From positions 62,001-126,000 of the forward strand of contig CADCHQ010000002.1 in NCBI GenBank assembly GCA_902801325.1: a stretch of 64,000 nucleotides of DNA, given 5' to 3'. Position numbers and translations under genes: made by a program. Position 1 is the first letter of the stretch; each line of letters opens with the position of its first letter. The notes below the pieces were generated by a model, which had not been told where the DNA came from, ran no database searches, and saw only the letters and a list, made by a program, of their open reading frames with translations. Below are positions 50,281 to 59,843 of this stretch, one piece after another. Source of the stretch: an uncultured Bacteroidales bacterium. GTDB lineage: Bacteria > Bacteroidota > Bacteroidia > Bacteroidales > Bacteroidaceae.

Positions 50281-51516
50281 TCAGAGGTTTTTCCATTCGG
50301 CAATTCGGTCGAGTGCCTCTTCCGTCTTCTCATGACTACTGAACGCCGTGAACCTGACATAGCCCTCACCAGATGGTCCGAAACCCACGCCTGGGGTGCA
50401 GACAACATTTGCCCCATAGAGAAGGTTTTCAAAAAATTGCCATGAATCAAATCCATCGGGCACTCGCATCCAAATGTAAGGAGCATTCTCTCCACCATAA
50501 CACTCAAAGCCCAAAGAACGCAGCGTGGCAAGCATATTGCGCGAATTACGCATGTAGTAGTCAATGGTAGTCTTCACCTGCTCCTTGCCTTCTGGCGTGT
50601 AAATAGCCTCAGCAGCACGCTGTGAAATATAACTGGTACCATTGAACTTTGTGCATTGACGACGATACCACAGCGGATTGAGAGGGATACGCTCACCCGT
50701 GAGAGTGGAAGTTGTCAAATCCTTCGGGACAATAGTATAGCCGCAACGAACGCCAGTGAAGCCAGCGGTCTTGGAGTAACTATGGAACTCGATAGCACAC
50801 CTCCTTGCACCTCTTATTTCGTATATACTGTGGGGGATGGTGTCATCGTGGATATAAGCCTGATAGGCGGCATCGTAGAAGATGATGGCATCGTTATGCA
50901 GAGCATAGTTGACCCACTTTCGCAGTTCCTCTTTCGTAATGACTGTCCCTGTAGGATTATTAGGATAACAAAGATAAATGACATCGACGCGTTGCTTGGG
51001 CAATGCTGGCACATAATTGTTCTCTGCATTACATGGAAGGTATATGACATTTGACCATCGTCCGTCGTCGCCTTTTAATCCAGCACGTCCAATCATTGCG
51101 TTGGAATCAATGTATACGGGATAGATTGGGTCAGTGACAGCAATGGAATTGTCCCAGCGTATTAGCTCCTGTATGTTACCAGTGTCCGACTTTGCGCCAT
51201 CGTTAATGAATATTTCATCAAGATCGAGGTGAATGCCTCGTGGCAGAAAATCGTTCTTCAGTATTGCCTCACGCAGGAAATCGTACCCTTGTTCTGGCCC
51301 ATAGCCTCGAAAGCCTTCGGCAGTACCCATTTCATCGACTGCACGGTGCATAGCCTCAATGACAGCCGGACATAAAGGTTGAGTTACGTCACCGATGCCG
51401 AGTGAAATGACATCGGCTTTGGGGTGCATCACCTTGAAGGCATTCACCTTTTTGGCTATATCAGCAAACAAATAATTGTTTGGTATTTTCAAGAAATGAT
51501 CGTTTACTAATGCCAT
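50281..51516 (-). CDS. dapL: LL-diaminopimelate aminotransferase
   Basis: 411 residues, the DapL length. Class I/II PLP aminotransferase converting tetrahydrodipicolinate to LL-diaminopimelate in one step. Typical: MALVNDHFLKIPNNYLFADIAKK start, GIGDVTQPL, DGAKSDTGNIQ, YPNNPTGT and the PLP lysine in SYSKTAGFTGVRCGY (near 246). The product goes to the DapF epimerase encoded just upstream for peptidoglycan and lysine. A PyrG gene follows after 19 bp. Confidence 0.96.
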   Translation of the reverse strand: MALVNDHFLKIPNNYLFADIAKKVNAFKVMHPKADVISLGIGDVTQPLCPAVIEAMHRAVDEMGTAEGFRGYGPEQGYDFLREAILKNDFLPRGIHLDLDEIFINDGAKSDTGNIQELIRWDNSIAVTDPIYPVYIDSNAMIGRAGLKGDDGRWSNVIYLPCNAENNYVPALPKQRVDVIYLCYPNNPTGTVITKEELRKWVNYALHNDAIIFYDAAYQAYIHDDTIPHSIYEIRGARRCAIEFHSYSKTAGFTGVRCGYTIVPKDLTTSTLTGERIPLNPLWYRRQCTKFNGTSYISQRAAEAIYTPEGKEQVKTTIDYYMRNSRNMLATLRSLGFECYGGENAPYIWMRVPDGFDSWQFFENLLYGANVVCTPGVGFGPSGEGYVRFTAFSSHEKTEEALDRIAEWKNL

Positions 51517-51553
51517 ATAAAACGATTTTACGAGTTATATACTATTTTGACTT

Positions 51554-52357
51554 TTAGGTCTCCGCCTCTCCGTCAAATACAAATTCAGCAGGGCCAGTCA
51601 TATAGACATGATTATCAACCTCCCGCCACTCAATGCCGAGCGTGCCGCCGTCCATCACGATATCGGTCTTGCGGCCTGCCCGTCCAGTAAGGAATGCAGC
51701 TACTGCAGTAGCACATGCTCCCGTCCCACAGGCTTGAGTGATGCCGCTACCTCGTTCCCATACCCGTGTTCTGATGCTGCCATCGTGCTCTGTACATGCA
51801 AATTCAATGTTGCAACGCTGTGGGAAGGCTGGGTGATGTTCCAGTTCTCGTCCAGTCTTGTCAACCTGATTGATGTCATCCGTAAAGATGACATAGTGGG
51901 GATTGCCCATAGAAACAAACACTCCGCGACTGGGGTCTTTTGACGGAATATAGAGTGTCTCGTCTTTAAGCAAAGGCTCACCCATATCTACTGTAACACT
52001 ACGCACAATGCCGTTTCCCGTATGCAGTTGAAGTTCCTTTATTCCAGACAGGGTATGCAACCCGATGTTGGTCTTACTTGTAAGCCCACGTTCGTAAAGA
52101 TATTTTCCTATACAGCGTGAAGCGTTACCACACATCATGGCCTCGCTTCCATCGGCATTGAAGATACGCATAGCAAAGTCTGCTTCTGGTACAGGAGATT
52201 TGTCTATAAGTACCAGACCATCAGACCCAATGCCCTTGTGACGATCACTCCACACGATGGACGTGGATGCAGGGTCTGCAACGGAATGGTGTAAGGCATC
52301 GACATAGATGTAATCATTGCCACAACCATGCATCTTTGTAAAGGGTATCTTGGTCAT
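51554..52357 (-). CDS. dapF: Diaminopimelate epimerase
   Basis: 267 residues. Interconverts LL- and meso-diaminopimelate with two Cys, found here in GNASRCIG (near 77; family motif G-N-x-x-R) and in the paired C-terminal [11 protein letters not shown] (near 215). The start [15 protein letters not shown] is the family signature. It precedes dapL by 37 bp on the same strand; a TACCTTTG box lies 27 nt upstream of the ATG, so a second promoter may start here. Confidence 0.96.
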   Translation of the reverse strand: MTKIPFTKMHGCGNDYIYVDALHHSVADPASTSIVWSDRHKGIGSDGLVLIDKSPVPEADFAMRIFNADGSEAMMCGNASRCIGKYLYERGLTSKTNIGLHTLSGIKELQLHTGNGIVRSVTVDMGEPLLKDETLYIPSKDPSRGVFVSMGNPHYVIFTDDINQVDKTGRELEHHPAFPQRCNIEFACTEHDGSIRTRVWERGSGITQACGTGACATAVAAFLTGRAGRKTDIVMDGGTLGIEWREVDNHVYMTGPAEFVFDGEAET

Positions 52358-52383
52358 ATTAGCGTTTCGTGAATTTTCTGATA

Positions 52384-52391
52384 CAAAGGTA
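52384..52391 (-). promoter_or_regulatory. Candidate -7 box (TACCTTTG) for dapF onward
   Basis: Minus-strand TACCTTTG, TAnnTTTG-type, 26 nt before the dapF ATG. It lies downstream of the hairpin after the porin gene, implying a separate transcript. Confidence 0.5.
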
Positions 52392-52512
52392 ATACAAAAA
52401 AAGGTTAGGCAGTTAGGTGTTTTGATTTTTTTGGAGCAAGAAAAACCAATAATATGTCAAATTGTTATATTACACGCCGTTATACTTATAGGTTATTATA
52501 ATAGAACGCATT

Positions 52513-52552
52513 AATCCCATGCAATGTTACGAATTGTAAGTTGCATGGGATT
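52513..52552. terminator. Hairpin between porin-like gene and dapF
   Basis: Arms AATCCCATGCAA and TTGCATGGGATT, 12 bp, with a long loop. A T-run follows on the + strand rather than after the porin stop on the - strand, so it is only partly terminator-like for the - genes. Confidence 0.55.
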
Positions 52553-52579
52553 TTTTGTTTGGGACTCAAATCAGTTTTC

Positions 52580-53305
52580 TCATATCTTGAAAGAGAGCCC
52601 GAGAAGCAAATAGAGTTTTTCTGAATGAGGATTTGCTATCAGAGCTGCATAAATGGGGATATGGTATTTCTCTTTTATGGTAAAGTCCTTTGTGGCACGT
52701 AAAGAGACATTCGTGACAGCAAAATGCCTATTGCCGTAGAAGGTTGTTCCCCAAGGGACAACGCCAATTGAGGTTTCCCATTCCAGCGTAACAAGCTGGA
52801 ATGGAGCAGTAAGCTCGAAGTAACTGGAATAGGCACGTTTCCCATGAGAATTAGTACCGTCATCACCAGAGAAATTAGTATACCATTTGGCAGAAAGAAT
52901 ATTGAAATCATAGCCAACAAACCCTTCCCATACATGTGTGGTTTTACCATTCTTATACTGGAAATAGCAGCCTGTGGAGAACCAATAATCCGTTATACCT
53001 ATATTAAAACCCTTGTAGCTATAATCTAATGTGAAATCCAATTCCTTTGTATCTTCCCAATTTGAAATGCCAACACTTCCCCATACGGAAAGACTAAACC
53101 CTTTGTATCCAACACCGAGGGTTGGCTGGAAACTGACATTTCCAAGGTCCTGACCACGCCAAATATATTGACTGACAAGATCTGTGCCGATGGTTGCTGA
53201 AACTCTTTCTTTAACTACTGTATCCACCTTGCTTTCCATAATTTCTTGAGAGCTTGACGTAGCCGTTCCGATTATGGAAAGAACCATAAAAAACAATCTT
53301 TTCAT
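52580..53305 (-). CDS. TorF-family-like outer-membrane porin of the Amt cluster
   Basis: 241 residues with signal peptide (MKRLFFMVLSIIGTATSSSQ). The mature protein begins ATIGTDLVSQYIWRGQDLG and continues in alternating beta strands with aromatic girdles, ending in YLLLGLSFKI, a barrel-type C-terminus. This 'TorF family putative porin' fold (PF09694-like) is often next to amt in Bacteroidota, here 16 bp after it. It may let ammonium or small solutes across the outer membrane; that role is inferred from position only. Confidence 0.72.
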   Translation of the reverse strand: MKRLFFMVLSIIGTATSSSQEIMESKVDTVVKERVSATIGTDLVSQYIWRGQDLGNVSFQPTLGVGYKGFSLSVWGSVGISNWEDTKELDFTLDYSYKGFNIGITDYWFSTGCYFQYKNGKTTHVWEGFVGYDFNILSAKWYTNFSGDDGTNSHGKRAYSSYFELTAPFQLVTLEWETSIGVVPWGTTFYGNRHFAVTNVSLRATKDFTIKEKYHIPIYAALIANPHSEKLYLLLGLSFKI

Positions 53306-53321
53306 ACCTTTCTACTCTTTT

Positions 53322-54575
53322 TTAGTTATAACACATTTCTCCATGTTCGTAAACATCTAAGCCTTCCTCCTCTATTCGCTTATCTACGCGCAGGCCGTAT
53401 ATTTTTTTGATGCCATAGAACAGGACAACACCACAAACAGCTGCCCAAAGGTCGATGACGAGAATGCCAAAACACTCGGCACAGAAGAATCCCCATCCAT
53501 GACCATAGAATGCTCCATTCGAAATAGATAGCAGACCTGTCATCAAGGTTCCCAAAATGCCACAGACACCATGAACGCTGGAGGCGCCGACTGGATCGTC
53601 GATGTGCAACCTATGGTCGATGAACTCGATGGCATAGACTAGTACCATACCACAAACCAGGCCAATGATGACGGAACCAAAAGGCGATACAAGGTCGCAA
53701 CCTGCCGTGATGCCTACAAGTCCTGCCAGAATTCCGTTTAACGTCAGCGAGAGCGACGGCTTGCCATATTTTATGTAAGTGAGAAACATCGTTGCAACGC
53801 CACCAGCAGCTGCAGACAAGTTAGTAGTAAGAAATACGTGAGAGATGGCAACACGGTTAACTTCACCACTGGCAGCCAACTGTGAACCGGGATTAAAACC
53901 AAACCATCCCAACCAAAGAATGAATACACCCAAAGCAGCCATAGCCAGGTTGTGACCGGGAATAGCCCTACTCTTTTTGTCTGCACCATATTTACCCACA
54001 CGAGGCCCAAGTGCCAAAGCTCCAATCAAAGCCAACACCCCTCCTACACTGTGCACAATGGCCGAACCTGCAAAATCATGGAACACATCACCAAATGTGG
54101 TCATCATAAAGCTGTCGGCTGCATCATTGCACAACCAACCGCCACCCCAGGTCCAATGCCCTTCAATGGGATAAATGAACAATGAAATGACAGCACTGTA
54201 AACCAGATACATAGAGAACTTCGTCCGTTCGGCCATAGCACCACTCACGATAGTGGCGGAAGTGGCACAGAACACGGTTTCAAAAATCAGAAATCCCTCC
54301 ACTGGCAAATCGCCTTTGTAGAAACTTAAATCGCCCCAGTTGGGCATCCCGATAAACCCACCACCATCACTGCCAAACATAAAGCCGAAGCCAATAAACC
54401 AGAACAGCAATGAACCGAACATGAAGTCAACAAAGTTCTTCATTAGGATGTTGGCTGTGTTCTTGCTACGTGTGAAACCTGCTTCGCAGAGGGCGAAACC
54501 TGGTTGCATCCAGAAAACCAACATGGCTGCCAATAGCATCCATACAGTATCGAGTGATAATCCTATTTCGTTCAT
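53322..54575 (-). CDS. amt: Ammonium transporter Amt
   Basis: 417 residues, eleven membrane spans. Motifs: MQPGFALCEAGFTRSKNTANI, twin pore His in FAGSAIVHSVGG (near 168) and SSVHGVCGILGT (near 315), and FGFNPGS. It conducts ammonium/ammonia and is gated by the PII protein encoded 31 bp upstream. The C-terminus is cytoplasmic. Part of the leftward nitrogen run. Confidence 0.97.
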   Translation of the reverse strand: MNEIGLSLDTVWMLLAAMLVFWMQPGFALCEAGFTRSKNTANILMKNFVDFMFGSLLFWFIGFGFMFGSDGGGFIGMPNWGDLSFYKGDLPVEGFLIFETVFCATSATIVSGAMAERTKFSMYLVYSAVISLFIYPIEGHWTWGGGWLCNDAADSFMMTTFGDVFHDFAGSAIVHSVGGVLALIGALALGPRVGKYGADKKSRAIPGHNLAMAALGVFILWLGWFGFNPGSQLAASGEVNRVAISHVFLTTNLSAAAGGVATMFLTYIKYGKPSLSLTLNGILAGLVGITAGCDLVSPFGSVIIGLVCGMVLVYAIEFIDHRLHIDDPVGASSVHGVCGILGTLMTGLLSISNGAFYGHGWGFFCAECFGILVIDLWAAVCGVVLFYGIKKIYGLRVDKRIEEEGLDVYEHGEMCYN

Positions 54576-54606
54576 ATTAAAAGTCTTAATGTTGTTTTAC
54601 AAATCT

Positions 54607-54954
54607 TTATTTCTTGTCTCTCAATACGGTGTCACCGTTCTCGCCCGTGCGTATAGAATAAGTATCTATTACATCGCTGACGAAAATTCGGCCATCACCA
54701 ATCTCGCCCGTATGGGCCACTCGTAAGATGACATTCACTGTTGGATTCAGGAATACGTCGCGACATACGATGGTGATGGCCACACGCTCAATCACATCTG
54801 TACTGTATTGTACACCACGGTAAATTCTCTCCTGGCGACTTTGCCCAATACCATGCACATCATGGTACTCAAACCAATCGATGTCGGACGAAAGCAAGGC
54901 TTCCTTTACTTCTTCAAATTTGGTTTTTCGGATAATTGCTTCAATCTTTTTCAT
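54607..54954 (-). CDS. glnK: PII signal protein (GlnK type)
   Basis: 115 residues. PII fold with T-loop reading GQSRQERIYRGVQY (Tyr45 and Tyr50, the latter at the usual uridylylation position), ending GEIGDGRIFVSDVIDTYSIRTGE. It senses 2-oxoglutarate and ATP/ADP and blocks Amt when nitrogen is plentiful. The gene is first of the glnK-amt-porin run and divergent from gltB, so both flanks probably answer to nitrogen status. Confidence 0.96.
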   Translation of the reverse strand: MKKIEAIIRKTKFEEVKEALLSSDIDWFEYHDVHGIGQSRQERIYRGVQYSTDVIERVAITIVCRDVFLNPTVNVILRVAHTGEIGDGRIFVSDVIDTYSIRTGENGDTVLRDKK

Positions 54955-55011
54955 ACCTTAATACCTTTAGTTAATACTTTGTGTCACTATGACTTTTCTT
55001 GAATTCGAGGG

Positions 55012-55019
55012 CAAAATTA
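55012..55019 (-). promoter_or_regulatory. -7 box (TAATTTTG) for glnK-amt
   Basis: Minus-strand TAATTTTG followed by CCCTC, 57 nt before the glnK ATG. The same TAATTTTGYCCTC stretch occurs in front of gltB. Confidence 0.5.
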
Positions 55020-55187
55020 CGACGCTTTTGTCACATGGTTATACGTCCTTCACAGCTTTCGCTCTACCTTTTTCAGCTATTTTACAAATTGTAATTTAAA
55101 CACTCACTTTGCTTACAATCTGTTATTTTTGCTTAAAATGTAGATTTTTTTAGTGTAAAAGACACTTATTCTAATAACATCTCGATA

Positions 55188-55195
55188 TAATTTTG
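55188..55195 (+). promoter_or_regulatory. -7 box (TAATTTTG) for gltB
   Basis: TAATTTTG then TCCTC, 45 nt before the gltB ATG. A second TAnnTTTG-type box (TATTTTTG) lies at 55124-55131. The 286-bp divergent gap also has ACAAATTGT near 55085; no gene is seen in it. Confidence 0.5.
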
Positions 55196-55240
55196 TCCTC
55201 AGATTCATTTATAAGGTAAAAAGAAGAAATACTGATTGTT

Positions 55241-58200
55241 ATGAAAGGCAAGACAAATAGAGGCTTGTACCAAAATCAATACGAACACGATGCATGTGGT
55301 GTGGGCATGATTGTAAACATTCATGGAGGCAAGAGCCACGAACTTGTCGATAATGCACTGCGGGTGCTGGAGAACATGGAACATCGCGGTGCTGAGACAC
55401 GTGATGGCACTGGCGACGGCGCAGGCATCATGGTACAGATTCCCCACGAATTCATCCTCCTGCAAGGCATTCCGGTTCCTGAGAAGGGACGTTATGGAAC
55501 GGGATTGGTGTTTCTGCCCAAGGACGGGAAAGCGCAGCAAACGATTCTGAGCATCATGATAGAGGAGATTGAACGTGAGGGACTGACGTTGATGTACCTG
55601 CGCACGATTCCCACCAACCCTGAGGTGCTGGGAGTGGCCGCACGCGAAGTGGAGCCCGACATCAAGCAAATCTTCGTGACGGGTGTTACAGAAGAAAATG
55701 CCCCAATGTTCGACTGCATATTATATAAGGTAAGGAAACGCATAGAGAACCGCAGCGACAACGATGACTTCTACATCTGTTCACTATCAAGTAAGAACAT
55801 CATATACAAGGGAATGCTCACCTCAGGGCAATTGCGAAGGTATTTCACCGACCTGTCGAGTCCGTACTTTACAAGCGGACTTGCACTCGTGCATTCCCGT
55901 TTCTCCACCAACACGTTTCCTAAGTGGAAGCTGGCTCAGCCCTTCCGCCTGTTGGCACACAACGGAGAAATCAACACCATTCGCGGCAACCGTGGTTGGA
56001 TGAAGGCAAGGGAAAGCGTTCTCGACAGCGAGGCTTTAGGCGACATCAAGGACCTGCGTCCCATCGTTCAAGAAGGGTTGAGCGACTCCGCAAGCCTCGA
56101 CAATGTCTTTGAGTTCCTCACAATGAGCGGACTGTCGCTGCCCCATGCGATGGCTATTCTGGTGCCGGAAAGTTTCAACGACAAAAACCCCATTTCCGAA
56201 GATCTGAAGGCATTCTACGAATATCACTCCATACTGATGGAGCCATGGGACGGTCCCGCAGCACTTCTCTTCTCAGATGGTCGCTTCGCTGGCGGCATGC
56301 TCGACAGGAACGGGCTTCGTCCCAGTCGCTACACCATTACGAAGCAGGGCATGATGATCGTTGCATCCGAGGTGGGTGTAATGGACTTCGAGCCTAGCGA
56401 CGTAGTCAGCAAGGGGCGTTTGCAACCGGGAAAGATACTGCTCATTGACACTCAGGAGGGTAGAATTTACTACGATGGCGAGATAAAGGAACAACTGGCA
56501 AAGGCGCACCCCTATCGTGAATGGCTCTCGACGAATCGAGTTCAATTAGAGAAACTCAAGAGCGGACGCCATGTGGAGAATTCGGTTGAGAACTTCGAGC
56601 GCAAACTTGTCTGCTTCGGATATGGTCAGGAAGACATCGACAAGACCATCGTACCTATGGCTACAGCTGGCCAGGAACCAGTTGCTGCTATGGGCAATGA
56701 CACACCGCTGGCCATCATTAGCGATCGTCCACAGACGCTGTTCAACTACTTCCGCCAACAGTTTGCCCAAGTGACAAATCCTGCCATCGACCCCATCCGC
56801 GAAGAATTGGTAATGTCCCTGACGGAATACATAGGAGCAGTAGGCACCGGCATCCTCACTCCTGATGCCTCCAACTGCAAGATGGTGAGGTTGCCACAAC
56901 CCGTTCTAACGAATATTCAGCTCGACATCTTATGCAACATCAGATACAAAGGCTTTAATACCATCAAGTTGTCATTAGCCTACCCCCAGCCTCTCCCCAA
57001 GGGAGGGGAGATTGATTGGTCCCAGGCAGGTGAAAATCTTAGGGTAGCCTTGGACAAGCTATGCCGAGATGCCGAACAGGCTGTGGATGATAGCTACAAC
57101 TACATCATTCTTTCCGACAGGGACATCGACAACAGGCATGTTGCCATTCCAAGTCTTTTGGCAGTAAGTGCCGTCCATCATCATCTCATTAGCGTTGGCA
57201 AACGAGTGCAAACGGCTCTTATCGCGGAAAGCGGCGAAATTCGCGAAGTGATGCATGCCGCTTTGTTATTAGGTTACGGGGCAAGTGCCATTTGTCCTTA
57301 CATGACTTTTGCTGTTCTGGACGATCTCGTGAAGAAACACAAGATTCAGGAGGAGTATGCTACTGCTGAAGCAAACTATATCAAGGCGGTCGACAAGGGA
57401 CTGAAGAAGGTTATGAGCAAGATGGGAATATCTACCATACGCTCGTATCGGGGCGCAAAGATATTCGAGAGCATCGGACTGGGAGAAGACCTGCTGAGGC
57501 GCTACTTTGGTACTGAGGTTAGCACCATTGGAGGCATCGGGCTGAAGGAGATTGCCAAGGATGCAATCCGACTCCACGAGGAGGCCTTCCGACCCAAGGA
57601 GATCAACGAGTTCCTGCCCAACAACGGTCAGTTCGCCTGGCGCAAGGATGGCATCCTCCATGCTTGGAATCCCGAAACAATTGCCAATCTGCAGATTGCC
57701 ACCAGACTTGGTTCCTACAAGAAGTTCAAGGAATGGTCAGCGATGGTGGACGAGAAGGAGAAACCCATTTTCATTCGTGACTTCTTCGGATTCCGAAAGG
57801 CAGCAACCCCTACCCCTCTCGAAGAAGTGGAACCCGTTGAAAGCATCGTCAGGCATTTTGTCACCGGCGCTATGTCATTTGGAGCCTTAAGCATCGAGGC
57901 ACATGAGGCCCTGGCTTTGGCTATGAACAAACTTGGCACACGAAGCAACACTGGTGAGGGTGGCGAGGACAACGCCCGCTATCACTCGGAGGTGGACGGA
58001 GTTAGTCTTTCCAGCAAGACCAAGCAGATAGCATCGGGACGCTTTGGAGTTACGGCCGAATACTTGGTAAATGCCGAAGAGATACAGATTAAGGTGGCAC
58101 AGGGTGCAAAGCCTGGTGAAGGCGGACAGTTGCCTGGTTTCAAGGTGAACGAGATTATTGCCAAGACGCGTAATGCCATTCCTGGCATAAGCCTTATTTC

Positions 58201-59770
58201 CCCACCACCCCATCATGACATATATAGTATTGAGGACCTTGCACAACTCATCTTCGACCTGAAGAATATCAACCCGACTGCCGCCGTCAGCGTGAAACTG
58301 GTTGCAGAAAGTGGTGTCGGAACAATTGCCGCAGGCGTAGCAAAGGCAAAAGCCGACCTCATCGTCATTAGTGGTGCTGAAGGAGGTACGGGAGCAAGCC
58401 CTGCAAGCAGCATGCGTTTTGCTGGCATCAGTCCGGAGATTGGCCTTGCTGAGACACAGCAGACTCTCGTTAGGAACGCTCTTCGCAGCCAAGTTCGTCT
58501 GCAGACCGACGGACAGCTGAAGACAGCCAAAGACGTTGTCATCATGGCGTTGCTTGGTGCCGACGAATTCTCATTCGGCACACTGCCTCTGATTGTATTA
58601 GGCTGTGTGATGATGCGTAAGTGCAACACCAACACGTGTCCCGTAGGTGTGGCAACACAAGACGAACGCCTTCGTTCCCGTTTCATGGGGCGTGCCGAGT
58701 ATGTGGTCAACTTCTTCACATTCCTCGCCCAGCAGGTGCGCGAGTATCTCAGCGAGATGGGTGTGCACAAGTTGAAGGACATCATTGGACACACCGAACT
58801 CATCGTTCCTAACGAAGCGTTTCCTTCCGCCACCGAGAAATGGAGTACCATCGACTTCGGCCGCCTGCTCTACAAACCCGAAACAGACAAACCTCTCTAT
58901 TGGGACAGAAGCAACTTCTCGAAAGTCGGTGGCGTTAAGGATGAAGAAATAGTGAAAGCCGCACAAAAGAGCATCGACAACCAGGAAGAGACGACGCTCG
59001 ACTTTGCCATCAAGAACACCGACCGAGCAGTGGGAACCATGCTTTCGGGAATCATTGCTAAGAAATACGGTGAGACGGGACTGCCCGACGGAACCATCAA
59101 CATCAAGTTCAAGGGATCGGCTGGACAATCTTTCGGAGCCTTTGCCGTAAAGGGGGTAAGTCTGAGGCTCGAAGGCGAGGCCAACGACTACTTTGGCAAA
59201 GGCCTAAGCGGCGGGCGCATCAGCATCTTGCCTCCTGCGAGGAGCGATGCTGACTTCCACGCCGAAGGCAACATTATTGCTGGCAACACCGGACTGTATG
59301 GAGCCACCAGTGGCGAACTGTATGTCAACGGGCGCGTTGGAGAACGCTTCGGCGTACGCAACAGCGGAGCCATTGCCGTCATCGAGGGGGCTGGCGACCA
59401 CTGCTGTGAATACATGACCGGCGGACGCGTTGTGGTTCTGGGTAAGACCGGACGCAATTTTGCAGCCGGCATGAGTGGTGGCGTAGCATACGTCTATGAC
59501 CCCGACCATGTTTTCGACTACTTCTGCAACATGGACATGGTGGAGATAAACCTTGTTGAGGACGCTGTCAGTCGCAAGGAACTGCTCGAACTCATCCGTC
59601 AGCACTATCTCCACACGGGTTCCGCCCTTGCCGGACGAATGCTCGACAACTGGCAGCGCTATGTGGAAGACTTCATACAAGTTGTCCCCATCGAGTACAA
59701 ACGTGTCATGCAGGAAGAGCAGATGGCAAAACTCTCGCAGAAGATTGCTAAAGTGCAGCGTGACTATTAA
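55241..59770 (+). CDS. gltB: Glutamate synthase large subunit
   Basis: 1509 residues. N-terminal class II glutaminase domain with Cys19 in EHDACGVGMIV (a short propeptide precedes it), LRALEN-like HRGAETRDGTGDGAGI and LAHNGEINT. Central FMN synthase domain holds MSFGALS and LGTRSNTGEGGED, then SGAEGGTGASPASS and the 3Fe-4S Cys cluster CVMMRKCNTNTCPVG. The C-terminal beta-helix carries repeated GGR/GNT motifs. It makes two glutamates from glutamine and 2-oxoglutarate. Residues about 581-590 (PQPLPKGGEI) are a repeat-derived insertion in the linker region. GltD follows after 73 bp. Confidence 0.97.
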   Translation: MKGKTNRGLYQNQYEHDACGVGMIVNIHGGKSHELVDNALRVLENMEHRGAETRDGTGDGAGIMVQIPHEFILLQGIPVPEKGRYGTGLVFLPKDGKAQQTILSIMIEEIEREGLTLMYLRTIPTNPEVLGVAAREVEPDIKQIFVTGVTEENAPMFDCILYKVRKRIENRSDNDDFYICSLSSKNIIYKGMLTSGQLRRYFTDLSSPYFTSGLALVHSRFSTNTFPKWKLAQPFRLLAHNGEINTIRGNRGWMKARESVLDSEALGDIKDLRPIVQEGLSDSASLDNVFEFLTMSGLSLPHAMAILVPESFNDKNPISEDLKAFYEYHSILMEPWDGPAALLFSDGRFAGGMLDRNGLRPSRYTITKQGMMIVASEVGVMDFEPSDVVSKGRLQPGKILLIDTQEGRIYYDGEIKEQLAKAHPYREWLSTNRVQLEKLKSGRHVENSVENFERKLVCFGYGQEDIDKTIVPMATAGQEPVAAMGNDTPLAIISDRPQTLFNYFRQQFAQVTNPAIDPIREELVMSLTEYIGAVGTGILTPDASNCKMVRLPQPVLTNIQLDILCNIRYKGFNTIKLSLAYPQPLPKGGEIDWSQAGENLRVALDKLCRDAEQAVDDSYNYIILSDRDIDNRHVAIPSLLAVSAVHHHLISVGKRVQTALIAESGEIREVMHAALLLGYGASAICPYMTFAVLDDLVKKHKIQEEYATAEANYIKAVDKGLKKVMSKMGISTIRSYRGAKIFESIGLGEDLLRRYFGTEVSTIGGIGLKEIAKDAIRLHEEAFRPKEINEFLPNNGQFAWRKDGILHAWNPETIANLQIATRLGSYKKFKEWSAMVDEKEKPIFIRDFFGFRKAATPTPLEEVEPVESIVRHFVTGAMSFGALSIEAHEALALAMNKLGTRSNTGEGGEDNARYHSEVDGVSLSSKTKQIASGRFGVTAEYLVNAEEIQIKVAQGAKPGEGGQLPGFKVNEIIAKTRNAIPGISLISPPPHHDIYSIEDLAQLIFDLKNINPTAAVSVKLVAESGVGTIAAGVAKAKADLIVISGAEGGTGASPASSMRFAGISPEIGLAETQQTLVRNALRSQVRLQTDGQLKTAKDVVIMALLGADEFSFGTLPLIVLGCVMMRKCNTNTCPVGVATQDERLRSRFMGRAEYVVNFFTFLAQQVREYLSEMGVHKLKDIIGHTELIVPNEAFPSATEKWSTIDFGRLLYKPETDKPLYWDRSNFSKVGGVKDEEIVKAAQKSIDNQEETTLDFAIKNTDRAVGTMLSGIIAKKYGETGLPDGTINIKFKGSAGQSFGAFAVKGVSLRLEGEANDYFGKGLSGGRISILPPARSDADFHAEGNIIAGNTGLYGATSGELYVNGRVGERFGVRNSGAIAVIEGAGDHCCEYMTGGRVVVLGKTGRNFAAGMSGGVAYVYDPDHVFDYFCNMDMVEINLVEDAVSRKELLELIRQHYLHTGSALAGRMLDNWQRYVEDFIQVVPIEYKRVMQEEQMAKLSQKIAKVQRDY
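56980..57012. repeat. In-frame palindromic repeat inside gltB
   Basis: CTACCCCCAGCCTCTCCCCA then AGGGAGGGGAG; encodes the PQPLPKGGE segment, a hydrophilic insertion in the central linker domain. Confidence 0.75.
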
Positions 59771-59774
59771 GATT

Positions 59775-59840
59775 TTACAATTTGACATTCGACATTCGAC
59801 ATTTGCCTTTCAATCTTCAATTTTCAATCTTCAATATACA
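59775..59840. repeat. Heptamer array between gltB and gltD
   Basis: GACATTC, GACATTC, GACATTT, then AATCTTC and AATTTTC units in 7-bp register, filling the gap before the gltD ATG at 59844. Confidence 0.8.
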
Positions 59841-59843
59841 AAC

